Source of the DNA: Adineta vaga
Taxonomy: Eukaryota; Rotifera
Length of the DNA stretch: 64,000 nt
Assembly: GCA_021613535.1 (NCBI GenBank)
Contig: CP075496.1
Location: forward strand, 7,006,001 to 7,070,000
Reading direction: 5' to 3'
Shown: piece by piece, positions 34,002-45,713 of the stretch
Numbering within the stretch: the first letter of the stretch is position 1
Layout: each line of letters begins with the position of its first letter
Translations under genes and position numbers: made by a program
The notes under the pieces: generated by a model
Told to the model about the DNA's origin: nothing
The model's input: only the letters and a program-made list of their open reading frames with translations
Database searches by the model: none

Positions 34002-36339
34002 TTATGTCATCCATATATCAAGAAAATGATCATGAAATTCCGAATGTAAGTGTAAATTTGTTGAAAGCCATGTTAATGTTTGAATCTGAAAATGTTCCGT
34101 GAGTTTGCCAGCTAAACGAATACGTATTGATGATAAATGTTTGAAATTTTGAATAAGTTTAAAAAGAATTTCCTGAAAATCAATATCATCCATATTCATA
34201 CATAAAGATAAATGTTCAATATTAGAAAATAATTCAATAAATTGATCAACAATTGATAATGTTAAACGACCATACGATAAAGTTAATTTTTTAATCATCA
34301 TATTTAATAACCAACATAACCATGCATCACCAAAATCATTAATCATATGTAAAAGATTATGATAAGATGAACTTAAACAATGAATATTTGGTGCTTTACA
34401 AAGAAGTAAAAATAATGTATGACCAGAAAGTAAAGAATAGAGTTTTAAATGACGAATTTTTGTTAAATCAATTGTTGATGATAAATATGAAACCAGAGAA
34501 CTATTCGAATGATCACTGTAGGATTCACCATCACATATGGATAATGATGTGACATGACGAAATTTACGAACAGGTATATTCTCAGAATATAAACCTAGAG
34601 AGAAAAAGATCATTTAACATATAATCAATCATTAATAAAACATTTGCATATCTTACCTTGAACGGATACTTTCAAATGAGTAACTTTATCGTAAGCATTC
34701 TCCAATAATATACTACGATTATCGAAATCATTCAATGGTTGTGAACCATTCAATGTTGAAATAAACAAATTTTTATAGAATGGTATCGTATAAATTGTTA
34801 ATCGAGAAAGACATTGAAAATAATCACAAATAACTGACCAATTTTTTTCTTTCCAAAATGTTGTTTGAAATGATTGAGAGATTAAATTTATGTCCAATGA
34901 ATGATAAATATATGTTGTCATAACACATTCAAAACGTCGTAATAATGGTAGATTTTGTAGTACCCGTTCCCATCGATATCCATCAACCTTTTAAACAAGA
35001 AAAAGAATTCGATATTTTCTTACGCAACAAAAAAAGAAAGGATTCAATAACGTACAAGTTCAGCTCGAAATGATGAACAACAAAGATGTTTTAAATTCAC
35101 CAAGCAATTTAATAATTGTTCGATATGTTCGAATTCTACATTAGAAAAACGTAAATTTAAATTGAAATAACTTAATTGTATTGGTAGACGTAATCGAATG
35201 ATATCGAAAGCTGCTGCATCATAATCTTGATTGTAATATTTTTGTTGATTGATATTAATTGTTAATCGTTTAACATTTGGAATAAACGATAATAGCGATA
35301 GAATATTTTGAAAATATGATAAATCAATGGAAATATTTTCTAATTGATTCTTTTGTGATGTATTTAAGATTGTTTCATCACAATCAACACCATCACAAAG
35401 CGATAGACGACATGAACGAAGTGTTGAATGTTTTAGAAGAAATTGACAAATAAATCTTTTATCATTCATATCAATTGTTCGATTTGTTACGATTGAAAGA
35501 TTTTCAAGTTGAGAAGATAATCTGACCAGAAGGGATTTGATTTGTGATGTTGTCGCATCATTGAGTGAAAGAGAGCGAAGTGATGGAATTGTTAAATAGG
35601 GATATTCACGAATAAAAAGTCCTATAGCACCATAAGTTTCATCATTCGATATATGTAAAGAATGAAGACGTGAAAGTACAGATGGTAATGGTAAAATTGA
35701 GAGGAGACAGTAATCGTATTCATCTTTGGAGATATGTGCAATATCCAAATGAAAATTAAGTTGAAAATCATTGATAATTGAATTGAAACGATTGTTGAGA
35801 CTAAAATAAATAACGATTGTATTATATCATTTGATTTCAACATTCTTTTTTTTAAGATATCTTCAAAAATTAGGAGCATGTTAAACTTACTTGTGAAGAC
35901 TATGATAGATATCATATGGTTTCAAATAACTAATCATATCCAGAAGAATTTCATCTGGAAGACATTCTAATGTACTACAGACAACATCATCATCATCATT
36001 TATATCACAGATAGTTGTTGTTAATAACTAGAAATATAAAACAAAACAATGCATATGATAAATAATTTATAGCATTATAAAATATCACTTGTAATTCATC
36101 ATCATTAGCATTTCGTATGGTACTATCAACTGGTACTATTAAATTGTCTGACTGTTCAATAAAATCAGATACTTTCTAGAAAAATTATATTCCATAAATG
36201 TTTTAATTAGATATGAAAAGAAAATTGAATTTTTCCAAACCTGTTGTTGTTGTTGATTGATTTGTTGTGTTGATGAAATGAATTTCCAACAAATGAAAAT
36301 AAGTGTACAGAAACATACACCAAATATGAATAATAACAT
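34002..36339 (-). CDS. F-box/leucine-rich-repeat-like protein with an N-terminal membrane anchor
   Basis: Exons: 36241-36339, 36089-36175, 35891-36027, about 35049-35800, about 34657-34989 and 34002 to about 34597, joining in frame. Exon 1 encodes a membrane helix (MLLFIFGVCFCTLIFICW) followed by a Gln run. Exon 3 has the F-box, CLPDEILLDMISYLKPYDIY, continuing across the splice into LNNRFNSIINDF. The remaining 550 or so residues are irregular leucine-rich repeats (e.g. LENLSIVTNRTIDM, FIPNVKRLTIN, LVNLKHLCCSSF). F-box proteins are substrate adaptors of SCF ubiquitin ligases; this sequence style is typical of a large rotifer family. The membrane anchor directly before the F-box is unusual and would place the ligase at a membrane. 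Confidence 0.85.
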
Positions 36340-36510
36340 TTCTAATCTATTCCCTAAAATATAATCATCTGAAAAAGTAAGAAGTCAAAATAACAAAAGA
36401 TTTCTCTGATAAATCATTCATTGTTTTTCACCGTACTCTATTGACTACGTAGATTTATACATTACAAACAAACAAACAAACAAAGAAACAAACAGAAAAA
36501 ACAGAGGATT

Positions 36511-38726
36511 TTATGTATAAATAAGAAGTAATTGTTTTATTTTATCGAATAAACGTCGAATTGGTGATCGTAATCTAGTTAATCGTTGAGCAAGTTTTAG
36601 AAATTTAAATTCATTCTGACGTATATACGTTTCAGTATCACGTAACATTTGTTCAATACGTTCTGGTCGATGTTCATCCAAAACAAAATCCGCACTCATA
36701 AATGGATTTACTCGAAAATAAATATTCGGCGGTAAAAGATCATGTAAACATACATGAATTGTTTCCGTATTTGTAACACTATCGACCAAAGATGATAATT
36801 TTTGTTTTACTAAGAAAAAAAAGAACAAAGATTTAACATTCTTCGATATGAAGGATTTGTCAACAACTGTTTAAAACAGAATTCATTTCTCTAGTAGTAT
36901 AGTCTGATTTAAAAGTCTTCTATACATACACTTCAATACATCTCGTCTGAACTTTAATTATATGAAAACAAGAATGAAATCTTGTTGTATCAACAAATTT
37001 CTTTAAATAAACAAAATATTCATTTACAAGTCATTGACTTTGATTGAAATAATACATCAGGTGCAGGTCTACCATTGCCTAATGATACCACACATTGAAA
37101 ATCTTCATCGGGCCATAATAATCGACATTCATGCAAAGCAATACTTGTTGGATTATTTGCTATCAATCCACCATCCTTTAATAAAACATAGAATGAAAAG
37201 ACTTCTTTTTTTCTTTCTATTTAATGAAAATAATGACAATTCACATACTTGAAATACATTTCCATCTAATAAAAATTCTTCAAAATAACCCGGTGCACAC
37301 GTTGATGCACGTACAGCTTCCCAAACTTTATATTTTGATGTTCCATCATAATGTGTATGAGGTGATGATAAGATCGAATAATTACGAAATAAAAATAATT
37401 TATAGCCAACTGGAATAGTCAATGCAGAGATTATACTGAACTAAATAGGATCAGAATGATATACGAGAAGAAACAATCGTGTTTTGGTATTTACTTTTGG
37501 TGAATCACTATCTTGCGAAGTTTTAATCATTAAACGTTCACCCATTCGTGTTCTAAATAGAAATGATTTCGTTTTTTTTTCACAATCCAGTTTAACATTT
37601 CAGTAAGATTTTTCTTTACCTCAAATAATTCTCGAAACTTTTTGTATCATAATAGGATTGACTAGTGATTAATGAACTAATACCTAATGCTTTATTTCGA
37701 TGGAATACTGTTGTACTAAAATGTTTATACAATTCTTCACATTCGTTTAAATTAACTTTGAATGCACCTAAAATAATTGAAAAACATGCTTAGACATTAT
37801 CTATCTTCATATAGTTGTTTTCTAACCAAGCATAGCTGCGATAACAGCACCGGTTGATACTCCACACATATAATCGAACATTGTATGAATAGGTTCTCCA
37901 ACGAGATCTTCAATTCGACGAAGTGCATTGAGAGAAATAAGACCTCTAGAAAAGAAATCCAATTAATATTATAATATATTTCTATCGAACTCACATCGCA
38001 CCTCATTCCACCGCCATCAATACATAATAATCGAATACCTTTGCCTTTCGGTTTTGGAACATAATTCGCTAATGTTAGACATTCATTGATCATATTAATA
38101 AATTTCTTATCAATCACAGGTTTATGACGTTCTTGTCGACGAAGAAATAATAGATAGGGTATTAATCGTTCCTAAAAAGAAGATAATAGAAATATTTGTG
38201 ACGTAATTTGATTTTGTAAAACCTTTTTTGTAAAATAATTTGCATCAGGATGTTGAAGAAGATAATTCGAAAGTTCTTCTATTCGTATGGCTTGAGATAA
38301 GGTTGATGAGGCTGTGTTAATCGAACGTATTAAAGATTTTGTTCGTTGTTCAAGAGTTTCAGGTGTAACTATACGTACAGTCGATTGTAACTGTTCATTT
38401 TTGATTGACAAATTTGTTGATGTACTACTAGTTAAACCTGTTATTCGATTACTAACAGCATTGAGTGCACCCCAACCTAAACCAATGGCATTGACAGCAG
38501 CATCGGCTGCTGAACTAACAACAGCTTGTGCTTGTTGTTTTGGTGTTGGTTTTGATTGTGAAGATGTTGGTGTTGTGCTGGCAGATTGTGCATCATTTTT
38601 CTCGATTGGTTTAGGTTCAGGATATAGTATGGATGCAAGAGATGCATTTGTACTTTGATGACAATAAATTGAAGTAGTTTTAATTAGGATCGATTTAGTT
38701 ATTAGGTGCTTTGAAGATACAAACAT
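36511..38726 (-). CDS. Patatin-like calcium-independent phospholipase (PNPLA8/iPLA2-gamma type)
   Basis: Hydrolyses acyl chains of glycerophospholipids, in animals mainly in mitochondria and peroxisomes. The N-terminal exon (38223-38726) is Ser/Thr-, Lys- and Ala-rich without domains, starting MFVSSKHLITKSILIKTTS, which fits a mitochondrial presequence. The patatin core begins in exon 2 (from 38171) with KGIRLLCIDGGGMRG (oxyanion Gly-rich loop), then FDYMCGVSTGAVIAAML (nucleophile GxSxG), YKVWEAVRASTCAPGYFEEF, and DGGLIANNPTSIALHECRLLWPDE with the catalytic Asp. These follow the order and wording of PNPLA8, not PNPLA6 or bacterial patatins. The last exon (about 36511-36805) encodes a basic C-terminal tail. 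At least six introns of ordinary size. The serine-aspartate dyad is intact, so an active enzyme is expected. Exact inner splice sites were not all fixed. Confidence 0.9.
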
Positions 38727-39822
38727 ATTATGTGTTTGTATATGGAGATATATATGAATGATTTTGAGTTTGTATATGAAAAAAAAGTAGAGACAGATTG
38801 GCCATGTGACAGAAAGTATGAGTCAGCATCGACGAAATTAACATATTTCTGTCGAATGGTGTCGCTATCGTACAGTAGAAGTAGATTGTCACTGACTTAT
38901 TTTTCAGTTCACCATTAAAAAATTTGCTTTACCAAGGAAACGTTATCTAAAGATTTTTTCAATGTATATGTTTTTGAAAGAAATACAGTAACCATACGTT
39001 GAGAATGATATGATCTAAAAACTGAAAAATTGAATGAGACTGATTCTGATACTTTTGTCGAATATTTACAATAGACAAAAATTTCTTTTACCACGAGCTA
39101 ATACATATCGGAGAGAGAAAAATCTATTACCGAATACATACGGATGTTATGTGTAATCTACATATGTAACTCTCTTCTTTAGCTTATTGATGTAAGAGTA
39201 TTGTAGTTTTGAGAAACGTTTAATAGCACGACTGTGTTGGTTAATTATCCAGTAATCGAGTAGGAAACATCAAAGATCTAGCGAAGAGATCCAGCTACCT
39301 TTTGTTTGGAAAGGTTTATTAGGTTTGAAAGAATGCCCATCACATCCGTTAATCGATTTACTGTTTCTTTTTTTCTCGAGGAATATTTATTGCGCAGCTT
39401 TATTGATTCATCGACACCATGGGAAATTTCCAAGTATGTGAAATTACTTTGATTTCTCAAAGAAATTTCGTTTATTCATAATTAATAAAATATGAACTAT
39501 CTGTAATATCGATATACTTATTCCAAAGCTATCTTCGTTGTTTTTAACGAAAAAAAATCAATATTTCAAATACCAAAATGGCTGAATGACCTTTACCATC
39601 ACTAATTTTACTTGAAAATATGCAAATCTATGTTGAATGAAAAGTAATATTATATCAGTTATTAGTGTTGCCTATATGGTTATGGATTTCAAATGGTAAA
39701 TTATAACCCTATTCATACCTTTTCTTCTTGTTATTTTTATTTTTGAGATCTGTTATTTGTATGATTCATAGACGAAAATAAACATCAACAAGCCAGTCAT
39801 TTGTTATTTTATTCATATTTTT
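38727..39822. other. Divergent intergenic region
   Basis: About 1.1 kb between the start codons of the phospholipase (minus) and the ankyrin gene (plus). It must hold both promoters. A 61-codon frame at 39278-39460 on the minus strand lacks any features. No repeat of note. Confidence 0.5.
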
Positions 39823-40620
39823 ATGACTCGTATCTTATTATATATAAAATCTTTACTTCAGAAAATAACTACTCGTATGGATTTATTACATGCAGCCGAT
39901 TATGGTCGTTTATCGATTGTTAAACAATTGATTTCTAATGACAAATCTTTAATTCACAGCTGTCGTCACAAAAATGCATTGAATCGAACATTTAATGTTG
40001 ATGGTGCACCTATTCATTACGCTTGTCGATCTGGCCATTATAATGTTGTAAAATATTTGCTAGAACAAGACGTAACACTTGTCAATCAGCTTGATATTGA
40101 AGATTGGACACCTTTACACTATGCTTGTTATAATGGACATTTAAATATAGTAAAATTACTATTAGAATATAATGCTAAAGTCAATGTAATAGATAGTTAT
40201 TTATTTCAAACACCTATACAATTTGCAATGTATAGACAATTTGAAGATATTGTTTATTTCTTAGACTCAAATATACAATGGAAACGCCGAACTACTGAGG
40301 AAATATCAAAAAAAGGTAATATTCCTGTGTTTCGAAACGGATCAACTTTATTCCTTGGAAGATATATTTTGAATAACAATCATATCAAACAAATTGAAGC
40401 ATTTCGAGCTAATCCAGAATCTGATGATATTGAATTAAATCAAGTTCAAGATGTAGAAGTGAATAATCTTCATGTAAGAATACGATTAACACATGATTAC
40501 AAGCAACATATGAACAAAACAAAAGAATTATTATCCATTGAAGATGATGATGATGATCAATTTTTGAGATCATCTACAACGTCAACTAATGAACATGTGA
40601 TGATATTTTATGATAAATAA
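39823..40620 (+). CDS. Ankyrin-repeat protein
   Basis: Single-exon frame of 265 residues. Ankyrin repeats occupy about residues 20-145: LLHAADYGRLSIVKQLI, APIHYACRSGHYNVVKYLLE, TPLHYACYNGHLNIVKLLLE and TPIQFAMYRQFEDIVYFLD. The remaining C-terminal 120 residues form a domain without an obvious family, ending in an acidic Asp run (about residue 245) and a Ser/Thr-rich tail. The alternative start at Met-19 (MDLLHAADYG) is also reasonable, since the first 18 residues are basic and hydrophobic and outside the repeats. Likely a protein-interaction scaffold; partner unknown. Confidence 0.85.
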   Translation: MTRILLYIKSLLQKITTRMDLLHAADYGRLSIVKQLISNDKSLIHSCRHKNALNRTFNVDGAPIHYACRSGHYNVVKYLLEQDVTLVNQLDIEDWTPLHYACYNGHLNIVKLLLEYNAKVNVIDSYLFQTPIQFAMYRQFEDIVYFLDSNIQWKRRTTEEISKKGNIPVFRNGSTLFLGRYILNNNHIKQIEAFRANPESDDIELNQVQDVEVNNLHVRIRLTHDYKQHMNKTKELLSIEDDDDDQFLRSSTTSTNEHVMIFYDK

Positions 40621-40930
40621 ACTATCGGTATTCACATGACACGGACCGTTATTCAAGATGATTCATTTTTTTCGGAGACGTCATTAACTATCAAAGATAA
40701 TTGAATAGAAATTGACAAGATCATACATTAAAAATAGATAGCTGACATTAGTCATTTAGTCTTGTTTATGAAAAAAGAGTTTCCATCATACGTGCATTAG
40801 CGTCTAATGTGATATGTATCTAAGATGATAGTTAGATACAGACATTATCTTAATGGAGAAATATGAATGTTAATCCGAAGTTTTATTATTCGAGAGACGT
40901 ATTTGGACAAAAAAAACAAAACTATGTATT
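40621..40930. other. Intergenic stretch between convergent genes
   Basis: About 310 bp between the ankyrin gene stop and the GABA-B-type receptor stop, so it holds both 3' ends. No gene seen. Confidence 0.5.
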
Positions 40931-43900
40931 TCATCGATCTGTTCTGTCTAAATCACTATCCAATCTAGCTTCATTCATATTTAATTCTTCTGATAGTTGT
41001 AAATACAGCACCGATTCATTATCACTTATTGTATACGTTGGTGTTAATGATATTGTTTCATTTTCATCTGTTGTAATGTCTTGTTGAATATCCAAATCAG
41101 TTAATTCTAAAGAACTTGTGTTATTTGCCGATAGTAATGCTATTGAAAGATCAAGTTCAGATTCTGTTGAAGAAAACATTTCTTCAAATTCATCTAGAAT
41201 ATTATTTGAAGTTGTGGAATCAGTACTACTATTTTCCTTTTCTTCATCTTTGTCTTTCGTTGCGACAAGAGATGTTTCTTTGTTTGGAGACATTATTTCA
41301 ACACATGATTTGCTATTCGTACGTGAATTGGATGCACTAAGGAAAAGATTAAAATTAATTTAATTCATTTGAGATTCTATTGATTACATACTGAAGATCA
41401 GCTGTTTGTAAAAATGTTGCTGCTAGACGAACAGCAAATGGAATAAGTGCCATCGTTACATTTGAAGGTACAGCATCGACTTTTTGTTGAAGATTAGCTA
41501 TTGTTTGATTTAACTATAAAACAGAAAGTGAGAGAAAAAGAAAATTACATGAAATAACACATATTTACTCGAATAATTTCTGTTTTTAATTCTCTATTTT
41601 GTAATTGTGCATACCGATATGCTTCAAACCAACTAATTTCTACCGCTAAACGTTTTGTACGTGAATCACCCATATATAGACCTTTTGAAAAAATCTCTTC
41701 TCGATGGCGAGTTCTAAGTTTTAAAACCTAAAATATCAATTCGAAAAACAAATACAATCAGAAAATCTTCGTCTACTTTCGGAACAAAAACAAGACAGAT
41801 GATAAAACTTTTCATAATAATAACTACAAAACATAACACAACATAAGTTCGTATATTTTGTATGGATACCATAATAGTAACAGTAAATACACTAGTTAAT
41901 ACAACTGTATAAATGCTCCATACAATAAATTTTGAATCATTTAATGCAGATATATGAACATGACGTGTTTTTGCGGCAAGATAACCTCCAATAATTAGCA
42001 AAGACGATTTATAGAGGTAAATAAATGGAAGAATTTTTGGACGATATTTTGATGAACAATAATAAATTTGATCCCAAACAATTGTATCTATATTAGAACG
42101 TCGAATCTATAGAAGAAATCATTGTTAGGAACTGAACTTTTAGCTACTAAAAAAACAAAGATAACAATACTTGTCCAAAAGTGAATTCAATCGAATGTGG
42201 ATCAAACAATTGCCAAGCAAAGCCAATCAATATATCAATACTATAGATATACAAACAGATCAAGAGTAGATGATGATCTTGTAAAAGCTATAAAAAGAAG
42301 GAAATTTAAATAAGTTTTCTATTGAAGACGAACTCTTGATTGAAGTAATGGTCGATCATGAGATGTAAAAATGCGATAGACACGTAGAGTTTTTAAAAAC
42401 ATTGAACCAAATGTTAACGAAAATCCACCGGAAAACAGAAAGATTCGTAACTGATAAATTGATATTATATGAATAGAAGAAATTTATGACTAACACTTCT
42501 TACCATACAAATATGTCCAAGAATATTATATTTTAGAAACCATGTATCAAGAACAAACAGAAGAATACCTATTTCAATATGTATGGCACCAATAACCATG
42601 ACATTATTTAATTTCGGACTTGACAATTTGATATAACTAAACAAAGAAGTTGAAATTAAACTCATATATTTATTCAAGTGTCAAAGTGAACAATAATTTA
42701 AATTGTAAATGTTTATTTTCTACGAATATCACTAAAATAAAATTACCGTTCATGCCGATAGATAATATTGAATGTTAAAAAGAAAATAGCCAATAGAAGA
42801 CCCAGAAAACAAGCAGATGCAATCAAGATAATATCCACAATATTTAAAGCTACTCGTCGAATTTCAGTTCGTTCAGTATCGACTGGAATGATACCTGAAT
42901 GAATACAATGTAATTATTTCTTTTGTGTTTTATTAAAAATTCGAATTATTACCAGGCCAAATCAATGATTGACAATTGGAGCAATTGATATTGAATCCAG
43001 ATAGATGTGAATATTCTGCAAACGTTCGAATAGTTTCTCGATTTGATTGAATAAGAAATTGACTAAGAATTGTTTCAGCACGTCGTTGACGATTTCGAAA
43101 AGAAACAGGTCCCTAATTCATAAACTCAAATTATTATCACGACAGATAACTCTACTTTAAAATCTTTATGAGAGACACTCTTTATGTTTTCTATAAAACA
43201 AAATTTTTCATTAGATTTATTCGGAAACAACAGTATGTGACATTCATAACGGAAGGATAAGGGAAAATTACTCTATTAATAGTAAAATCATTCAACGTCA
43301 TGTCAGCTGAATGACATTTTATGAAGTTAATAATCACTCCAAGCATCTTTTCAGTTAAACGTCAAGATCAACTTACAGATACACCAAGAAAATAGATATT
43401 TTCAACCAATCTTAACCACTGATTTGTCATATTTGTTGTCGAATATGTAAACGTTTCAATAGGAATTCTATTTGAAGAAAAGCATATTGTTCTTTATTGA
43501 TATAAAAAAAAGATTTTTGTTGAAAAACAAATTACTTCTCTTGTATTGATGCATGAATTAAAAGAGCAATGACCCAAATGACATCATAAGCATGTAGAGT
43601 TTGTCTATTGAGATGTTCTTCTCGATTAAGTCCTTGCTGTAATTCACTTGCTGTCTGAAAAGAAAAAAAACTAAAATTAGAATAATCTTCTATTAAAGTT
43701 ACTCACTCGTTTTGGATTAATTAAACTTGATCTTCCTTCATAGGAACTGTCGATAATAATATGACCCTGAGCAGCATCAAGAATTTGATTTCGTGTACAG
43801 TTATCCGTCGATAAATCCCATAAATGATGATCATTTTCTGTTAATATCCATACATAACGTTCACGTAATTTCTTGGTGAATGTTCGATAGACTTCACAGA

Positions 43901-44846
43901 AGAATTTCGAACGTAATGATGTATCGAAATGTATAAAAACAATTCGAGCTTTTCTTTCCTAAAGCGATCTATCTTATAAATGATATGTCATATAAAAAAC
44001 AACGAACTCTTACTCGAAGTGTTTGTAGTGTCGATGTAAGATTAGTCGAAGATGCACTTTGTGTCAATATGACAGTGATATTCGATAGATTTAATCGTTT
44101 TGCTAATTGTGCTGTCATCTTAAAGTCAAGAATTGAAATAAAATAGAGAAGAAAATTTTCTTTACAAGTGAATGTTCAATTGAATCTTGATGAATAATTG
44201 CTACATGTGACCAATGATTTGATTTAATGAATGCCACACGAGCATCATTAAAATTTTCATCAGAAACTGATAGTCGAACTAATGTTGAATACGATTCATT
44301 GGCTTGAGAAATAAATTTTGTTGAATGTGAAAACTAAAATATTGATATTGAAATCATTTTGTATGAAATGAATTCGAAAAAAAATCACTTACGAGAATTA
44401 AATTGTAATAATCAGCAACTTCAATAACAGCTTTGGTTTCATTAGAACATGATGTTCCAACGAGAAAAAGTAATTGTTGTCGACGGAAAATTGCATGAAA
44501 GAATCGATCAACAGCATAAACTGGATCACACTATAAAAAGAATGAAAATTTGATCGAAAAGTTGTCTTCTTTCAATCGATTCAATGTATTTATATATCTA
44601 TGTATATACTCGAGAATCATTTGATAATAATTGAAGCGTATAACGTCGTTGAAATAATTCTTCCGATTGTAAATTGATATCCTTTATAGCTAATTCAGCT
44701 GCACGAAGTTCTTCTCGACCATTATGTACTGATGAATATCCTAAATCGAACAAAGCACCAATATGTATTTCGATCGGTTCATTTGCTCGATTAACATGAT
44801 ACGAAATAATAATCAGGATAAGTAATATTAAACGTAAAGAATACAT
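40931..44846 (-). CDS. GABA-B-type class C metabotropic receptor
   Basis: Class C GPCR with signal peptide (LRLILLILIIISYHVNRA), a bilobed Venus-flytrap domain spread over about eight exons (IHIGALFDLG, LFLVGTSCSNETKAVIEVAD, WSHVAIIHQDSIEHS, HAYDVIWVIALLIHASI), then seven membrane segments from about 42890 to 41760, and a cytosolic tail. There is no Cys-rich domain between the flytrap and the membrane part, which separates GABA-B receptors from mGluR and calcium-sensing types. The tail has KGLYMGDSRTKRLAVEISWF and a coiled coil (ELKTEIIRLNQTIANLQQKV), the element that pairs GABA-B subunits. The last exon (40931 to about 41305) is acidic and Ser/Thr-rich. About sixteen short introns. Whether it is the ligand-binding (GB1-like) or G-protein-coupling (GB2-like) subunit was not settled. 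Confidence 0.9.
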
Positions 44847-45713
44847 GCAAAAGCATTATATGTAGTTCGCAATTAGATATAAATTGAGTACATCTAAAGA
44901 TATGAATGTGCTTCAATGAAATAGATTAATTATACATAAGAAGAATTAGTTTAATTATAAAGAAATGCACTTACACATACTTTATCAATGATAATGTAAC
45001 ACAATTTTATTGCGTTTTTTCCTTGTCTCCTTCTGGTCTATCAGCAAGGCGCATACGAAGAACAGTTTTTTTTTCGTCCTCTTGTTTATCACAGAAGAAG
45101 AAGATGAGAATGATGTTCATGCTTTTAAATCTATATAAACAAATCAGAACTATAGTTTGCATTGTCTTTTCCGATGAAAACAAGTGAAGTAGTCGAGTCA
45201 ATTACGAAGAGAGTATATTTTGTTTTTCAATCTCGGTTAATATCAGATTAAAGTTCTCTCATGCAATATATGCATTATCAACAATAATCGACTAACGATC
45301 TTTATTTCGGTTTTTTTTCATTTTATCTATTGAAAGTCTTTGTGTACCGAAGACAATAGAATAATACTTGCAGAAAGATCTAATCTTCACAATTGATGTC
45401 AAATTTATTGTAAAAGTGCTTTTTTTTGGTATAGAATCTGTGAAATCAATTCTTTCAAACTAAAAATAGAATTCTTCGAATAATAATAATAAAATCTCTT
45501 TTTTGCGTGTATAGGTCTTTTTGTTTTGTATTAATCATCATTAAAATTCAATGAATGTATTCCGTCTTTCATACAGATTTCATATGTGAAACAAATGAGT
45601 TTGTGTTATTCATGTATGTTCGTCAAGGTGATGGTAATGAAGAAAAAGAAAAAAAATGAATATCATTTGTAAATTATTTTTGTTGACAACAGTCATATTT
45701 AAGACGAAAAGAA
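44847..45713. other. Divergent intergenic region between the GABA-B-type receptor and ANKUB1
   Basis: About 870 bp holding both upstream regions. AT-rich, with T runs near 45070, 45310 and 45420. A 64-codon frame at 45007-45201 (minus) has no features. Confidence 0.5.
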
